A stretch of DNA of 50,396 bases from DATJPY01 sp035506135 (GTDB lineage Bacteria; Myxococcota_A; UBA9160; PR03). The position numbers were made by a program, and so were the translations under genes. Below the pieces are notes generated by a model. The model was not told the origin of the DNA. It ran no database searches and worked only from the letters and a program-made list of their open reading frames with translations. Each line of letters starts with the position of its first letter. The first letter of the stretch is position 1. The stretch is taken from positions 1 through 50,396 of the forward strand of contig DATJPY010000058.1 of assembly GCA_035506135.1 (NCBI GenBank), given 5' to 3'. Positions 39,565 to 49,811 of the stretch are shown piece after piece.

Positions 39565-40523
39565 AGGCGACCTCTCGAACTACGCCGGGGCTTGTGGGCG
39601 CGGGGGTGCGCGCGGTCGTAGACCTCGAACAGCCGCTCGGCCGACACGGCGGTGTACTGCTGCGTGGTGGAGAGGCTGGCGTGGCCGAGGAGCTCCTGGA
39701 TCTCGCGCAGGTCTGCGCCCATGTCGAGCAGGTGCGTCGCATAGCTGTGTCGGAGGCGGTGAGGGTGCACGCGATCGGCGACGCCGGCCGCCGCGGCGCG
39801 CGCGAGCAGGATGCGCCGCACCGACCGCTCGCCGAGGCGCCCGCTGCGGCGCCCGGGTCCGAGGGCCGCGAAGAGCGGCTCCGCCTGGTAGCCCGGCCGC
39901 CGTCGCAGCGCGAGGTAGGCGCCGACGGCCTCGCGGGCGGCGCGCGGCAACGGCACGATGCGCTCCTTGCGGCCCTTGCCGAGGACGCGCACCTCGCGCG
40001 CCAGCGGGTCCAGATCGCGCACGGAGAGAGAGACCAGCTCGCCCACGCGCAGCCCGGCGCCGTAGAGGAGCTCGACGAGCGCGCGATCGCGCATCCGGCG
40101 CTCGTCCGCGCGGCGAGCCGCCGTCGGGTCGGCGCCGCCGGCGGCGCGCCGCCTCGGCTCCACTTCGACCAGCGCCTCGCAGTCGTCGACGGCGAGCGGC
40201 CGCGGGAGCCGCGGCGGGCGCTTCGGCGCCGAGAGCCCCGCGCTCGGGTCGGCGGGGCTCCGGCCCTCGCGCACCAGCCAGCGGTAGAACGCGCGGATGG
40301 CGGCGAGCTTGCGCCCGATCGACGCGGGTCCGAGCTCGCGGTGCCGGCTGGCCAGGAAGCCGCGCAGGTCGTCCGCGGCGACGCCCTCGGGCTCCGCGTC
40401 GGGCCCGAGCCACGCCGCGAGCTGGGTCAGATCCGACCGATAGGCGCGGCGCGTGTGCGCCGAGAGGTTGCGCTCGCCGGCGAGGTGGCGCTCGAAGGCG
40501 CGCGTCGCCTCGCCGAAGGTCAT
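39561..40523 (-). CDS. xerC: tyrosine recombinase XerC
   Basis: 320 aa. N-terminal SAM-like core-binding domain (~5-95). Catalytic set complete: Arg159 (GAGLRVGELVSL), Lys183 (GKGRKERIVPLP), His255-x-x-Arg258 (HPHRLRHSYATHLL), His281 (LLGHASLSTT) and nucleophile Tyr290 (QQYTAV). A ~20-residue Arg/Ala-rich insertion (~121-143) sits before MRDRALVELLYG. Position next to hslVU and trmFO supports XerC (dif/cer dimer resolution) rather than a mobile-element integrase. ATG overlaps the trmFO stop. Confidence 0.94.
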   Translation of the reverse strand: MTFGEATRAFERHLAGERNLSAHTRRAYRSDLTQLAAWLGPDAEPEGVAADDLRGFLASRHRELGPASIGRKLAAIRAFYRWLVREGRSPADPSAGLSAPKRPPRLPRPLAVDDCEALVEVEPRRRAAGGADPTAARRADERRMRDRALVELLYGAGLRVGELVSLSVRDLDPLAREVRVLGKGRKERIVPLPRAAREAVGAYLALRRRPGYQAEPLFAALGPGRRSGRLGERSVRRILLARAAAAGVADRVHPHRLRHSYATHLLDMGADLREIQELLGHASLSTTQQYTAVSAERLFEVYDRAHPRAHKPRRSSRGRL

Positions 40524-41884
40524 GCCGCACCGCTCGCGAGGGAGGCGCTCCACGCATCGATCTCCGCGAGCGCGCGCTCCGCCAGGCGCCGGTTGCGGTC
40601 GCGGCGCGGCTCGCGCGCCGGACCGCCGGACAGCGGCGGGAAGAGCCCCCAGCTCACGTTCGCCGGCTGGAAGCCCGCCGCGCCCGCCTCCTCCAGGTGG
40701 CGCAACAGCGCGGCGTGCGCCGTCCCGGCCGGCGGCAGCGGCGGCGCGAGCCCGCGCGCCGCGCAGGCCGCGAACAGGCCGGCCAACCCGCCGAGCGCCG
40801 CGGACTCGACGTAGCCCTCGACGCCGGCCAGCTGGCCCGCGATGCGCAGGCCGGGCCGGCCGCGCACCTCGAGCGCGGGGCCGAGCCAGCGCGGCGCGTC
40901 GACGTACGTGTTCCGGTGTACGGACCCGTAGCGCGCGAAGACGGCGCTCCCGAGCCCCGGGAGCGAGCGCAGCACGCGCTGCTGATCGCCGATGCGCATT
41001 TTGGTCTGGAAGCCCACCAGGTTGTAGAGCGTGCCGCGCCGATCCTCGTGGCGGAGCTGGACCACCGCGTGGGGGCGGCGCCCGCTGCCCGGGTCCACCA
41101 GGCCGACCGGCTTCATGGGCCCGTGCGCGAGCGTCTCTCGGCCGCGCCGCGCCATCTCCTCGATCGGCAGGCAGCCTTCGAAGTAGAGGGCCTTCTCGAA
41201 CGGATGCAGCGGAACGGTCTCGGCGGCGAGCAGCGCGTCGACGAAGGCCTCGTACTGCGCGCGGTCCAGCGGCAGGTTCAGGTAGTCGCCCGGCCCGTCC
41301 TCCCATCGCGAGGCGCGGAAGCACGCCGCCGGATCGATCGAGTCGGCGTACACGATCGGCGAGATCGCATCGTAGAAGTAGAGCGACGCCGCGCCGAGCC
41401 GGGCGGCGAGCTCGTCCGCCAGCTCGGAGGCGGTGAGCGGCCCGGTCGCGAGCACCACCTGCTCGTCGTCGGGGATCTTCGCGACCAGCTCGCGGCGCAG
41501 CTCGATCCGCGGATGCGACTCGATCGCACCCGTGACGAAGCCGGAGAACGCCGCGCGGTCGACCGCAAGCGCGCGGCCCGCGGGCACGGCGCTCGCGTCG
41601 GCCGCAGCCAGGACGAGCGAGCCGAGCCGGCGCATCTCCTCCTTGAGCAGGCCCACGGCGTTCGAGAGCTGGCTCGAGCGCAGCGAGTTGCTGCACACGA
41701 GCTCCGCCAGATCGGCGCCCGCGTGGGCGGGCGAGCGGCGCTCCGGGCGCATCTCGTAGAGGCGCACCGCGGCGCCCCTCCGTGCGGCCTGCCACGCCGC
41801 CTCGCAGCCGGCGAGGCCGCCACCCACCACCACGAGGTGGTGGTCGAGATCACGCCGCGGTGCGCTGTCGGAGGTCGTCCCCAT
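40520..41884 (-). CDS. trmFO: TrmFO, folate/FAD-dependent tRNA (m5U54) methyltransferase
   Basis: 454 aa. FAD-binding VVVGGGLAGCEAAWQAARRG, RLYEMRPERRSPAH, LVCSNSLRSSQLSNAVGLLK (Cys64) and YFEGCLPIEEMARRG (Cys238); these two cysteines match the active-site pair of B. subtilis TrmFO. C-terminal ANVSWGLFPPL is also a signature. It methylates U54 in the tRNA T-loop using methylene-THF. In many relatives topA stands between dprA and trmFO; here it does not. Confidence 0.96.
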   Translation of the reverse strand: MGTTSDSAPRRDLDHHLVVVGGGLAGCEAAWQAARRGAAVRLYEMRPERRSPAHAGADLAELVCSNSLRSSQLSNAVGLLKEEMRRLGSLVLAAADASAVPAGRALAVDRAAFSGFVTGAIESHPRIELRRELVAKIPDDEQVVLATGPLTASELADELAARLGAASLYFYDAISPIVYADSIDPAACFRASRWEDGPGDYLNLPLDRAQYEAFVDALLAAETVPLHPFEKALYFEGCLPIEEMARRGRETLAHGPMKPVGLVDPGSGRRPHAVVQLRHEDRRGTLYNLVGFQTKMRIGDQQRVLRSLPGLGSAVFARYGSVHRNTYVDAPRWLGPALEVRGRPGLRIAGQLAGVEGYVESAALGGLAGLFAACAARGLAPPLPPAGTAHAALLRHLEEAGAAGFQPANVSWGLFPPLSGGPAREPRRDRNRRLAERALAEIDAWSASLASGAA

Positions 41885-41909
41885 CGCGCGCCGAGCATAA
41901 CGCTCCGCC

Positions 41910-43028
41910 TCATCCGGAGACCACGCGAAGCCGTCCGTCGCGGTCCTCCCGCACCCGGCCCTCGAGCTCGAGCGGGAGCAGTCGCCGTGCCAGCTCCTGC
42001 GCCGACACGCCGAGCCGTGCGCCGAGCTCGTCGCGGGTGGCGGGCTCCGAGCGCAGCGCGAGCCACAGCGCGCGCGCCTCGGGATCGACGGGCTCGCCCG
42101 GGTTGCGCGAGCGCGCGGCCGCGGCCGGCTCGCGGCCGATCGCGCGCAGCACGTCGCCAGCGTCGAGCGCGGGTGCGACGCCGTCGCGCAGCAGGCGGTT
42201 GGGTCCCTCGCTCTCGGGCGCGTCGATCGGACCCGGCACCGCGAGCACCTCGCGCCCCTGCTCGGCGGCGTGCTCGACGGTGATCAGCGAGCCGCTGCGC
42301 GCCCGCGCCTCGACCACCACGACCGCCTCGGAGAGCGCGCTGATCAGGCGGTTGCGCAGCGGGAAGTGATAGGCGAAGGGCGGCGCTCCGGGCGGCAGCT
42401 CGGAGACCACCGCGCCGCGCCCGACGATCTCCTCGGCGAGCCGCTCGTGGCCCGGCGGATACACGCGATCCGGCCCGCACCCGAGCACGGCGACCGTGCA
42501 GCCGCCCGCTTCCAGCGCGCCGCGGTGCGCCGCGGCGTCGATGCCGCGGGCCAGGCCCGACACCACGCCGACTCCGTGCGCGGCGAGATCGGCCGCGAGC
42601 CGGCGCGCGACCGCGAGGCCGTAGGCCGTCGCCCGGCGGGCGCCCACGATCGCGGCAAACGCGCCCCCGAGGGCCTTCGGATCGCCCCGCACCGCGAGCA
42701 GCGGCGCCGCATCGCGGAGGGCTGCGATGCGAGGTGGGTAGGCCGCAGAGGCGTAGGGGACCAGGCGCACGCCGAGGCGGCCGAGGCGCTCGACGTGCCG
42801 CTCGAAGTCGCGCTCGGGAAGCGCGTCCTCGGGACGCTCGCGGCACAGGCGGGCGAGCGCCGCGCCCGGGTCGGGCTCCGCGTCGAGCGCCTCGCGCGCC
42901 TCGACGGGGCGCAGCGCGCAGCGGAGCTGCAGCGCGAGCCACGCGCGGACCTGCCGGCGCGCCTCGGGCCGCGCATCGCGCGGATCGAGGACCGCGTCCG
43001 GGCCGTCGAGGTCGTCGGCTTCCCGCAG
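41910..43028 (-). CDS. dprA: DNA processing protein DprA (start unclear)
   Basis: About 372 aa. The Rossmann-like DprA domain has AIVGARRATAYGLAVARRLA, SGLARGIDAAAHRGALEAGG, CTVAVLGCGPDRVYPPGHE, FPLRNRLISALSEAVVVVEA, ARSGSLITVEHAAEQGREVL and VPGPIDAPESEGPNRLLRDG. A winged helix ends the protein (ATRDELGARLGVSAQELARR). DprA protects incoming single strands and loads RecA in transformation. Start problem: there is no ATG, GTG or TTG in frame between the stop of the LysM gene and residue ~85. CTG 43028 is used here; ATT 43088 is the other candidate. Both lack a clear ribosome-binding site. Confidence 0.9.
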   Translation of the reverse strand: MREADDLDGPDAVLDPRDARPEARRQVRAWLALQLRCALRPVEAREALDAEPDPGAALARLCRERPEDALPERDFERHVERLGRLGVRLVPYASAAYPPRIAALRDAAPLLAVRGDPKALGGAFAAIVGARRATAYGLAVARRLAADLAAHGVGVVSGLARGIDAAAHRGALEAGGCTVAVLGCGPDRVYPPGHERLAEEIVGRGAVVSELPPGAPPFAYHFPLRNRLISALSEAVVVVEARARSGSLITVEHAAEQGREVLAVPGPIDAPESEGPNRLLRDGVAPALDAGDVLRAIGREPAAAARSRNPGEPVDPEARALWLALRSEPATRDELGARLGVSAQELARRLLPLELEGRVREDRDGRLRVVSG

Positions 43029-43108
43029 GACGCGCCGCCGGGACCGGAGGCAGGACCCCGAGATAGCGGAGCCGGCGAGCTCCGCAATCGAGTACGCGCG
43101 GGGACGCC

Positions 43109-44404
43109 CTAGTGCGAGGCGCCTCGGAAGTGGTCGCCCTTCTCGATCTCGCCCGACGACTGGGTCACCACTGCGACGGCCGTGGTCGGCTCGGCCGACA
43201 GCACAACGAGGCTGGCGATCACGTCGTCCGGCAGCGCGCGGCGCTGGCCCGTCACCGGATCGCGCTTGTCGTCGAAGGAGCGGAACACCTCGAGCGGCGT
43301 CCCGACGCCCAGGCCGTGGTCGCTTCCGCGGTTCAGATAAACCACCTCGAAGCGGCCCGTCTCCCGGCGGCCGTCGCGCGTGAGCGCGATCTGGCCCTCG
43401 ACCTGCGGCGGCGAGGGGCGGAGCTCGATCGAGGTCGGCGGCTCGACGTGCGGGATCAGGCGGTCGCCGCGGCGCACCTCGTTGTGCGACTCGCGGATCA
43501 CGGCCTCCGCGCTCTCCGGATGGACCACGGTCACCTCGATCCACGCCACGCGGTTCACGTAGACGCCGATTCGGTGGTTGGTCTGGGGATCGCGCACGTC
43601 CTGGCTCGGGCGCACCACGGTGAAGCGGTCGCCGACCTTGGTCTGTCCCTCGCCGAGGCTGATGTACACGCGCTGTCCCTGCGCGAGCCACTCGGCGTTG
43701 GTCGACGGGCTCTCCAGCACGCTGCCGGCGCCCTCGAAGAGATCCGGGCTGACCAGGCCGACGGCGTCGATGCTGCTCATCGTGTAGCTGCCGAGCGCGT
43801 GCGGCACGGCGTCGCCGGCGACGGCGGCGGGCGGCGTGCTCGGCTCGTGCGCGAGCATCGCGTCGGCCTCTGCGTCGGACACGCGCTTCATCGAGGTCGG
43901 CGAGATCCAGATGCGGTTGCCCGGATAGATGCGGTTCGGGTTGGGCACGCTCGGATTCTCCTGCCAGATCGACGGCCAGACCCAGGGCGTGCCGAGGTAG
44001 GCCTCGGAGATGTCCCAGAGCGTGTCGCCCCGCGCGACCGTGTGGATGTGTCCGGTGCGGCCCTGATCGTCGGTCCCGGCCGGACCGATCACGACGGTGT
44101 GTCGCGCGGGAGCCGGAGCGGGCGCCGGCGCGCTCGCCGCCGCCGGGCCCGGTGCGACCGACGGCGCCGGAGCGTCCCCGGGCTGCGCGCTCGAGGCCTC
44201 GCCCGGCGCGGCGGCCGCGGGCTGCGGCGGAGCCTCGCTCGCCTTCGGTGCCGCCGCGGTGCTCGCGCCCGCATCGGGAGCGAGGACGTGCGGCACGCTC
44301 GACGCGTCGGCGGCGGGCGCGGCCGGCTGGCCACCCGCGGCGCCGGCGCCAGCGGCCAGCGCGAACGAGGCAATCAAGCCGAGAGACAGGCTCACGATCC
44401 GCAT
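43109..44404 (-). CDS. secreted LysM-domain protein
   Basis: 431 aa. Signal peptide (RIVSLSLGLIASFALAAGAG), then an Ala/Pro-rich linker to ~100. One LysM domain at ~115-165 (HTVARGDTLWDISEAYLGTP, WQENPSVPNPNRIYPGNRIW). The remaining ~250 residues include SYTMSSIDAVGLVSPDLFEG, VYISLGEGQTKVGDRFTVVR and GVGTPLEVFRSF, a beta-rich region also seen in deltaproteobacterial LysM proteins encoded just ahead of dprA. It probably binds peptidoglycan in the periplasm. The stop lies 80 nt before the dprA CTG. Confidence 0.85.
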   Translation of the reverse strand: MRIVSLSLGLIASFALAAGAGAAGGQPAAPAADASSVPHVLAPDAGASTAAAPKASEAPPQPAAAAPGEASSAQPGDAPAPSVAPGPAAASAPAPAPAPARHTVVIGPAGTDDQGRTGHIHTVARGDTLWDISEAYLGTPWVWPSIWQENPSVPNPNRIYPGNRIWISPTSMKRVSDAEADAMLAHEPSTPPAAVAGDAVPHALGSYTMSSIDAVGLVSPDLFEGAGSVLESPSTNAEWLAQGQRVYISLGEGQTKVGDRFTVVRPSQDVRDPQTNHRIGVYVNRVAWIEVTVVHPESAEAVIRESHNEVRRGDRLIPHVEPPTSIELRPSPPQVEGQIALTRDGRRETGRFEVVYLNRGSDHGLGVGTPLEVFRSFDDKRDPVTGQRRALPDDVIASLVVLSAEPTTAVAVVTQSSGEIEKGDHFRGASH

Positions 44405-44511
44405 GGAGATCCCTCCGAACGGCCGCGGGTCGCATCAGCCCCGGGCCCCGCAGGGCATATCGGTCGGATGCGGTCGGGGCTGAAGCGGATCGGTCCGGAG
44501 TCGCGAGCCGG

Positions 44512-46995
44512 CTAGCCCGAGGTGGGCGGGTTGGCCTGCGAGAGCCGCTGGAGCATCGACCGCGCGTCTGGGACCCAGGGCGGGTCGGCCGGCGCCGGCC
44601 CGTCCGCCCGGGCGGTCTTCTTGAAGGTCTCGAGCCCCTGGAGGGCTCGCTCGAGCGCCTCCTTCGCCTTGTCCGGCTCGTGATTGGCCTCGTAGGCGAG
44701 AGCCAGGTGGTAGCGGACGATCCCGAGGTCCGGCTGCTCCGCCTGGAACCCCCCCTCGGCCTCCTTCAGGTACCCGATCGCGGCGACCGGGATCCCCTTC
44801 TTGAGGAGCACCCAGCCCAGCGTGTCGGCCGCGTTCGGGCTCTCGGCCAGCCCGGCCTTCGCCGCCTGTGCGAGGTCGAGGGCGCGGTCGAGGTTCTTGC
44901 CCTCTTCGGCCATCAGGTACGCGAGGTTGTTCTTCGCGACCGCGAGGTTCGGATCGAGCTTCACCGCCTCCTCGTACTCCGCCATCGCGTCCGCGCGCTG
45001 ACCCGACGACTCGTAGAGCGTCCCGAGCGTGAAGCGCAGCGGCGCCGAGTCCGGCCGCGACTTCACCGCCTGCTTGTAGGTCTCGATGCCGTCGGCGAAG
45101 CGGTGCGAGAGGATGTAGTAGCGCGCCAGCGCGCTGTAGGAGGCGAGGTCGTTCGGGTTCAGCTCGATCGCGTGGCGCAGCTTCGCCTCGCCGACCGGCC
45201 CCTGCCCCGCCGCGATCAGCGCGACCCCGTGCAGCCGCACGATCGCCGCGCTGTCGGGCTTCGCGGCCTCCGCCTTGCCCAGGCGGTCGAGCGAGTCCTG
45301 CGCCTTGCCCGTGGCGAGGTCGATCGTCAGCAGCGACTCCAGGATCTCCGGCTGGTCCGGCTTCTTCTCGAGCGCCGTGAGCATCTTCTGGCGCGCGAAG
45401 TCGAGCTTGTTCTGGAGCATGTCGATGCGCCCGAGCGCGAACTGCACCTCGGCGTCGCGCTGGTCGAGCGGAACCGCCTCGAGCTCGCGGCGCGCCTCGT
45501 CGGGCTTGTTCTCCTGCACCAGACTCTGCGCCAGCGCGAGCCGCATCTCGTGGTCGTCGGGGTGCTGGCTCAGGATCTTGCGCGCCTCCTCGATCGCGAG
45601 GTCGTGCTCGCCGAGCGCGGCGTGGACGTGCGTGAGCAGGCGCCTCGCCTCGACGAACTCCGCGTCCAGCTCGACCGCCTTCAGGATCTCCGCACGCGCC
45701 TCCTGGCGATCGCCCTTCAGCATGAGCGCCGACGCGAGCAGGAAGTGCGCCTGCGCCCAGTCCGGGCGCGCCTCCAGCACCTTGCGCAGCGCGGCCACCG
45801 CCTCGTCGATCTTCCCCTCGGCGAGGTCGAGCTTCGCCTCGACGAAGCGCGCCTCGGGCGAGCTCGGCTCGGCGGCGAGCACCGCGTCGACGATCGCACG
45901 GCTCTGCGCGAGCTTGTCGCTCGAGCCCTCCTTCATGCCGATGTCGACCAGGAGCTCCGCCTTGCGGAGCTTCGCGACCTTGCTCGCGGGGTCGACCTGG
46001 ATCGCGCGCTCCGCAGCGTCGAGGGCGCCGGGCAGGTCGTTGTTGCGACCTCGGTAGGCCGACAGGATCAGCAGCGGCCGCACGTCGTTCGGCTGCGCGA
46101 CGGTCGCCTGCTGGATCATCGCGTCGGCCCGGTCCTTCGCGCCGCGCGAGTTGTAGAACCGGGCCAGCGTGTAGATCAGGTCGAGGTTCTTGCCGGTCTT
46201 CTCGATGCCCTCCTTGAGCACCGCCTCCGCCTCGTCGTAGCGCTCGCGCGCGTAGTAGTGGCTGGCGAGCCGCTGGTAGGCGTCCGGCTTCTCCTCGTCC
46301 TTGGCGACCTCGAGCGCCTTCCGATAGGCGGCTTCGGACTCGGCGTCGCGCTTCGGATCGAGGCCGTAGAAGCCCCCGATCATCAGATACGAGCGCGCGC
46401 TCGGATCCATCTGGATGGATTGCTTGAAGAGCGGCTCGGCGGCGGCGCGATCGCCCCGACGCACGTAGAAGTTGGCGAGCGTGCGCACGAGATCGACGTT
46501 CTGCGGCTGGAGCTCGAGCGCCTTCTGGTAGGCCGCCTGCGCGTCGTCGAGTCGCTTCAGCGTCTCGAGGGCGCGTCCCTTGATCAGCCACGCCTCCCAC
46601 TTGTCGGCCTGGAGCGCGATCACCGCCTCGGCCTGCTCGAGCGCGCCCGACGCCTCCTTGTCGCCTCCCAGCAGCAGGAACTGGCCGAGCACGAGACGGG
46701 CGTCGATGTTGTTGGGGGCGAGGCGGACGCTCTCCGTCAGCTCCCAGTAGGCGTTGCGCACGTCGCGCGTGGTCAGATAGGCCTTGGCGAGCCCGAAGTG
46801 CGCCGACGGATCGTTGGGAGCGATCTGCAGCGCATTCTTGTACTCGATCACCGCCTCGGACGCCTTGTTGTCCTTCATGTAGGACTCGGCGCGCGCGATG
46901 TGCTCGGCGAGCTTCGCCTGCTGGCTCTGGCAGCCGGCGAGCGCGAGCGTCGCAGCCACCAAGCCGAGACGGACGATCGAGGCGGGGCGGGTCAT
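44512..46995 (-). CDS. large TPR lipoprotein (PrsT-like)
   Basis: 827 aa. Lipobox LVAATLALAGC at residue ~22. More than twenty TPR-like units run from ~30 to ~800, e.g. ASEAVIEYKNALQIAPNDPS, AQAAYQKALELQPQNVDLVR, AMAEYEEAVKLDPNLAVAKN, followed by NNLAYLMAEEGKNLDRALDL and TLGWVLLKKG, which are typical of the PEP-CTERM/exopolysaccharide-associated TPR lipoprotein PrsT. No exosortase or polysaccharide genes are in the window, although a sigma-54 regulator and kinase follow immediately; PrsR/PrsK-type regulators accompany prsT in PEP-CTERM systems. This link is inference. Confidence 0.8.
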   Translation of the reverse strand: MTRPASIVRLGLVAATLALAGCQSQQAKLAEHIARAESYMKDNKASEAVIEYKNALQIAPNDPSAHFGLAKAYLTTRDVRNAYWELTESVRLAPNNIDARLVLGQFLLLGGDKEASGALEQAEAVIALQADKWEAWLIKGRALETLKRLDDAQAAYQKALELQPQNVDLVRTLANFYVRRGDRAAAEPLFKQSIQMDPSARSYLMIGGFYGLDPKRDAESEAAYRKALEVAKDEEKPDAYQRLASHYYARERYDEAEAVLKEGIEKTGKNLDLIYTLARFYNSRGAKDRADAMIQQATVAQPNDVRPLLILSAYRGRNNDLPGALDAAERAIQVDPASKVAKLRKAELLVDIGMKEGSSDKLAQSRAIVDAVLAAEPSSPEARFVEAKLDLAEGKIDEAVAALRKVLEARPDWAQAHFLLASALMLKGDRQEARAEILKAVELDAEFVEARRLLTHVHAALGEHDLAIEEARKILSQHPDDHEMRLALAQSLVQENKPDEARRELEAVPLDQRDAEVQFALGRIDMLQNKLDFARQKMLTALEKKPDQPEILESLLTIDLATGKAQDSLDRLGKAEAAKPDSAAIVRLHGVALIAAGQGPVGEAKLRHAIELNPNDLASYSALARYYILSHRFADGIETYKQAVKSRPDSAPLRFTLGTLYESSGQRADAMAEYEEAVKLDPNLAVAKNNLAYLMAEEGKNLDRALDLAQAAKAGLAESPNAADTLGWVLLKKGIPVAAIGYLKEAEGGFQAEQPDLGIVRYHLALAYEANHEPDKAKEALERALQGLETFKKTARADGPAPADPPWVPDARSMLQRLSQANPPTSG

Positions 46996-47067
46996 GCGCC
47001 TCCCAGGTGCCCCGGGGACGGGTGGGGGCAGCCCGTCTAGGTATCGGATGGGCGAGCGCTCTTCAAG

Positions 47068-48533
<1,466 letters not shown>

Positions 48534-48537
<4 letters not shown>

Positions 48538-49643
48538 GCTGCCTCCTGCGGGCGCAGCGGCAGGCGCACCCGGAACGTGGCGCCCTCGCCCTGCGCGCTC
48601 TCGAGCTCGAGGCGGCCGCCGTGGCCCGCCACCACCTTCTGCGCGTGCGCCAGCCCCACCCCCGAGCCGCGCTGCTTGGTGCTGAAGAACGGATAGAAGA
48701 TGCGCTCGCGCAGCTCCTCGGGGATGCCCGGCCCGGAGTCGGCGACGGTGAACACGAGCTCGGCGTCGCCGCCCACCTCGACGTCGTCGCCGCGCTCGAG
48801 GCGCACGCCGAGCCGAACCCGGGGCGCCGGCGGCGGCGCACCCTGCATCGCCTCGAGCGCGTTCACGATCAGGTTCGTCAGCACGGCCTCGAGCCGCTCG
48901 CCGTCCGCGCGCAGCGCGGGGAGCGTCTCGGCGTAGTCACGCTCGACCTCACCCGCGAACGGCACGCGCGAGCGGGCGCGCGCGAGCGACTCCTCGAGCA
49001 GCTCGACCGGGTCGACGGGATCGTCGCGCAGGGCGACCGGGCGCACGAACTCGAGGCTCTCGGTCACCGTCGCCGCGACCCGCCGGATCTCGGCGCCGAG
49101 CTCGTTGACGAGCGCGAGGTCCTCGGCCTGCTCCGCCAGCCGTCGACGCAGCAGGCCGGTCAGGATCTCCATGCCGGCGAGCGGGTTGCGGATCTCGTGG
49201 GCGAGGCCGGCCGCCATCTCGCCGAGCGCGGCGAGGCGCTCGCGCAGGCGTTCCTGCTCCTCGCTCCGCTCGTAGGGCGTGAGATCGCGGAACTGCAGCA
49301 GCGCGCCGCGGATCGCGCCGCCCTCGTCGCGCACGGGACCGATCGTGTAGCCGATGGTGGGGCCCGGCCGGCCGCCGCGCGGGGCGAGCGCGAGCTCCGC
49401 GCGGCCGGGCGGCTCGACACCGTCGAGCGCCGCGAGCAGGCTCAGCGCCAGCGCGGGCTGGGCGGCCAGGACCGCGCGGCAATCGCGGCCGATGGCGTCG
49501 GCGGGATCGCGCCCCGCGCAGGCGAGCAGGCGGTGGGCCACCGCGTTCAGGGCCGCGACGGCACCGCGCTCGTCGATGGCGATCAGGCCCGAGCGGATCG
49601 AGCCCACCAACCATTCCGCGTAGCAGGAGTCGCGCACCGGCAC
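48534..49643 (-). CDS. soluble PAS-containing histidine kinase (NtrB-like)
   Basis: 369 aa. PAS-like domain ~10-120 (SIRSGLIAIDERGAVAALNA ... GALLQFRDLTPYERSEEQ). HisKA with His149 (GEMAAGLAHEIRNPLAGMEI). HATPase_c ~215-365: N box NLIVNALEAMQ, G1 VADSGPGIPEELR, F box YPFFSTKQRGSGVGLAHA, which is the NtrB/KinB-type catalytic core. No membrane segment, so it senses a cytoplasmic signal. GTG 49643 is used; GTG 49637 is possible. Two repeats (R8, R9) fill the space upstream. Confidence 0.93.
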
Positions 49644-49691
49644 GCTCCGGTATCGGAGCGCGGCGGATCCCCCCTGAGCGCAACCCGCGCT

Positions 49692-49750
49692 AGGAGGCCG
49701 AGTCGGGAGTCGGCCGACGCGCAGCGAGCCGCAGGCGAGCGAAGGTCATC
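49692..49750 (+). repeat. structured repeat, copy R8 (variant)
   Basis: AGGAGGCCGAGTCGGGAGTC then GGCCGACGCGCAGCGAGCC: hairpin GGCCGA/TCGGCC around an 8-nt loop, core GCGCAGCGAG, second hairpin GCC-GCA-GGC and GAGCGAAGG. The left arm differs from R1-R7. It is tandem with R9 at 63 bp spacing. Confidence 0.75.
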
Positions 49751-49754
49751 GGCC

Positions 49755-49811
49755 AGGAGGCCGACCCGGGCGTCGGCCGACGCGCAGCGAGCCCCATCCG
49801 AGCGAAGGCTA
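49755..49811 (+). repeat. structured repeat, copy R9 (variant), supplying a stop codon
   Basis: Hairpin GGCCGAC-CCGGGC-GTCGGCC (7 bp), GCGCAGCGAG core, a degenerate second hairpin (CCCCATCC), GAGCGAAGG. The minus-strand gene at the right edge ends with TAG at 49809-49811, which lies at the boundary of this copy, the same arrangement as at recO and glpC. Confidence 0.72.

Noticed and set aside
39561..40523. Tyrosine recombinase as evidence of a mobile element
   Set aside because: It sits in the conserved trmFO-xerC-hslVU order, overlapping its neighbours, and no attachment-site repeats flank it.
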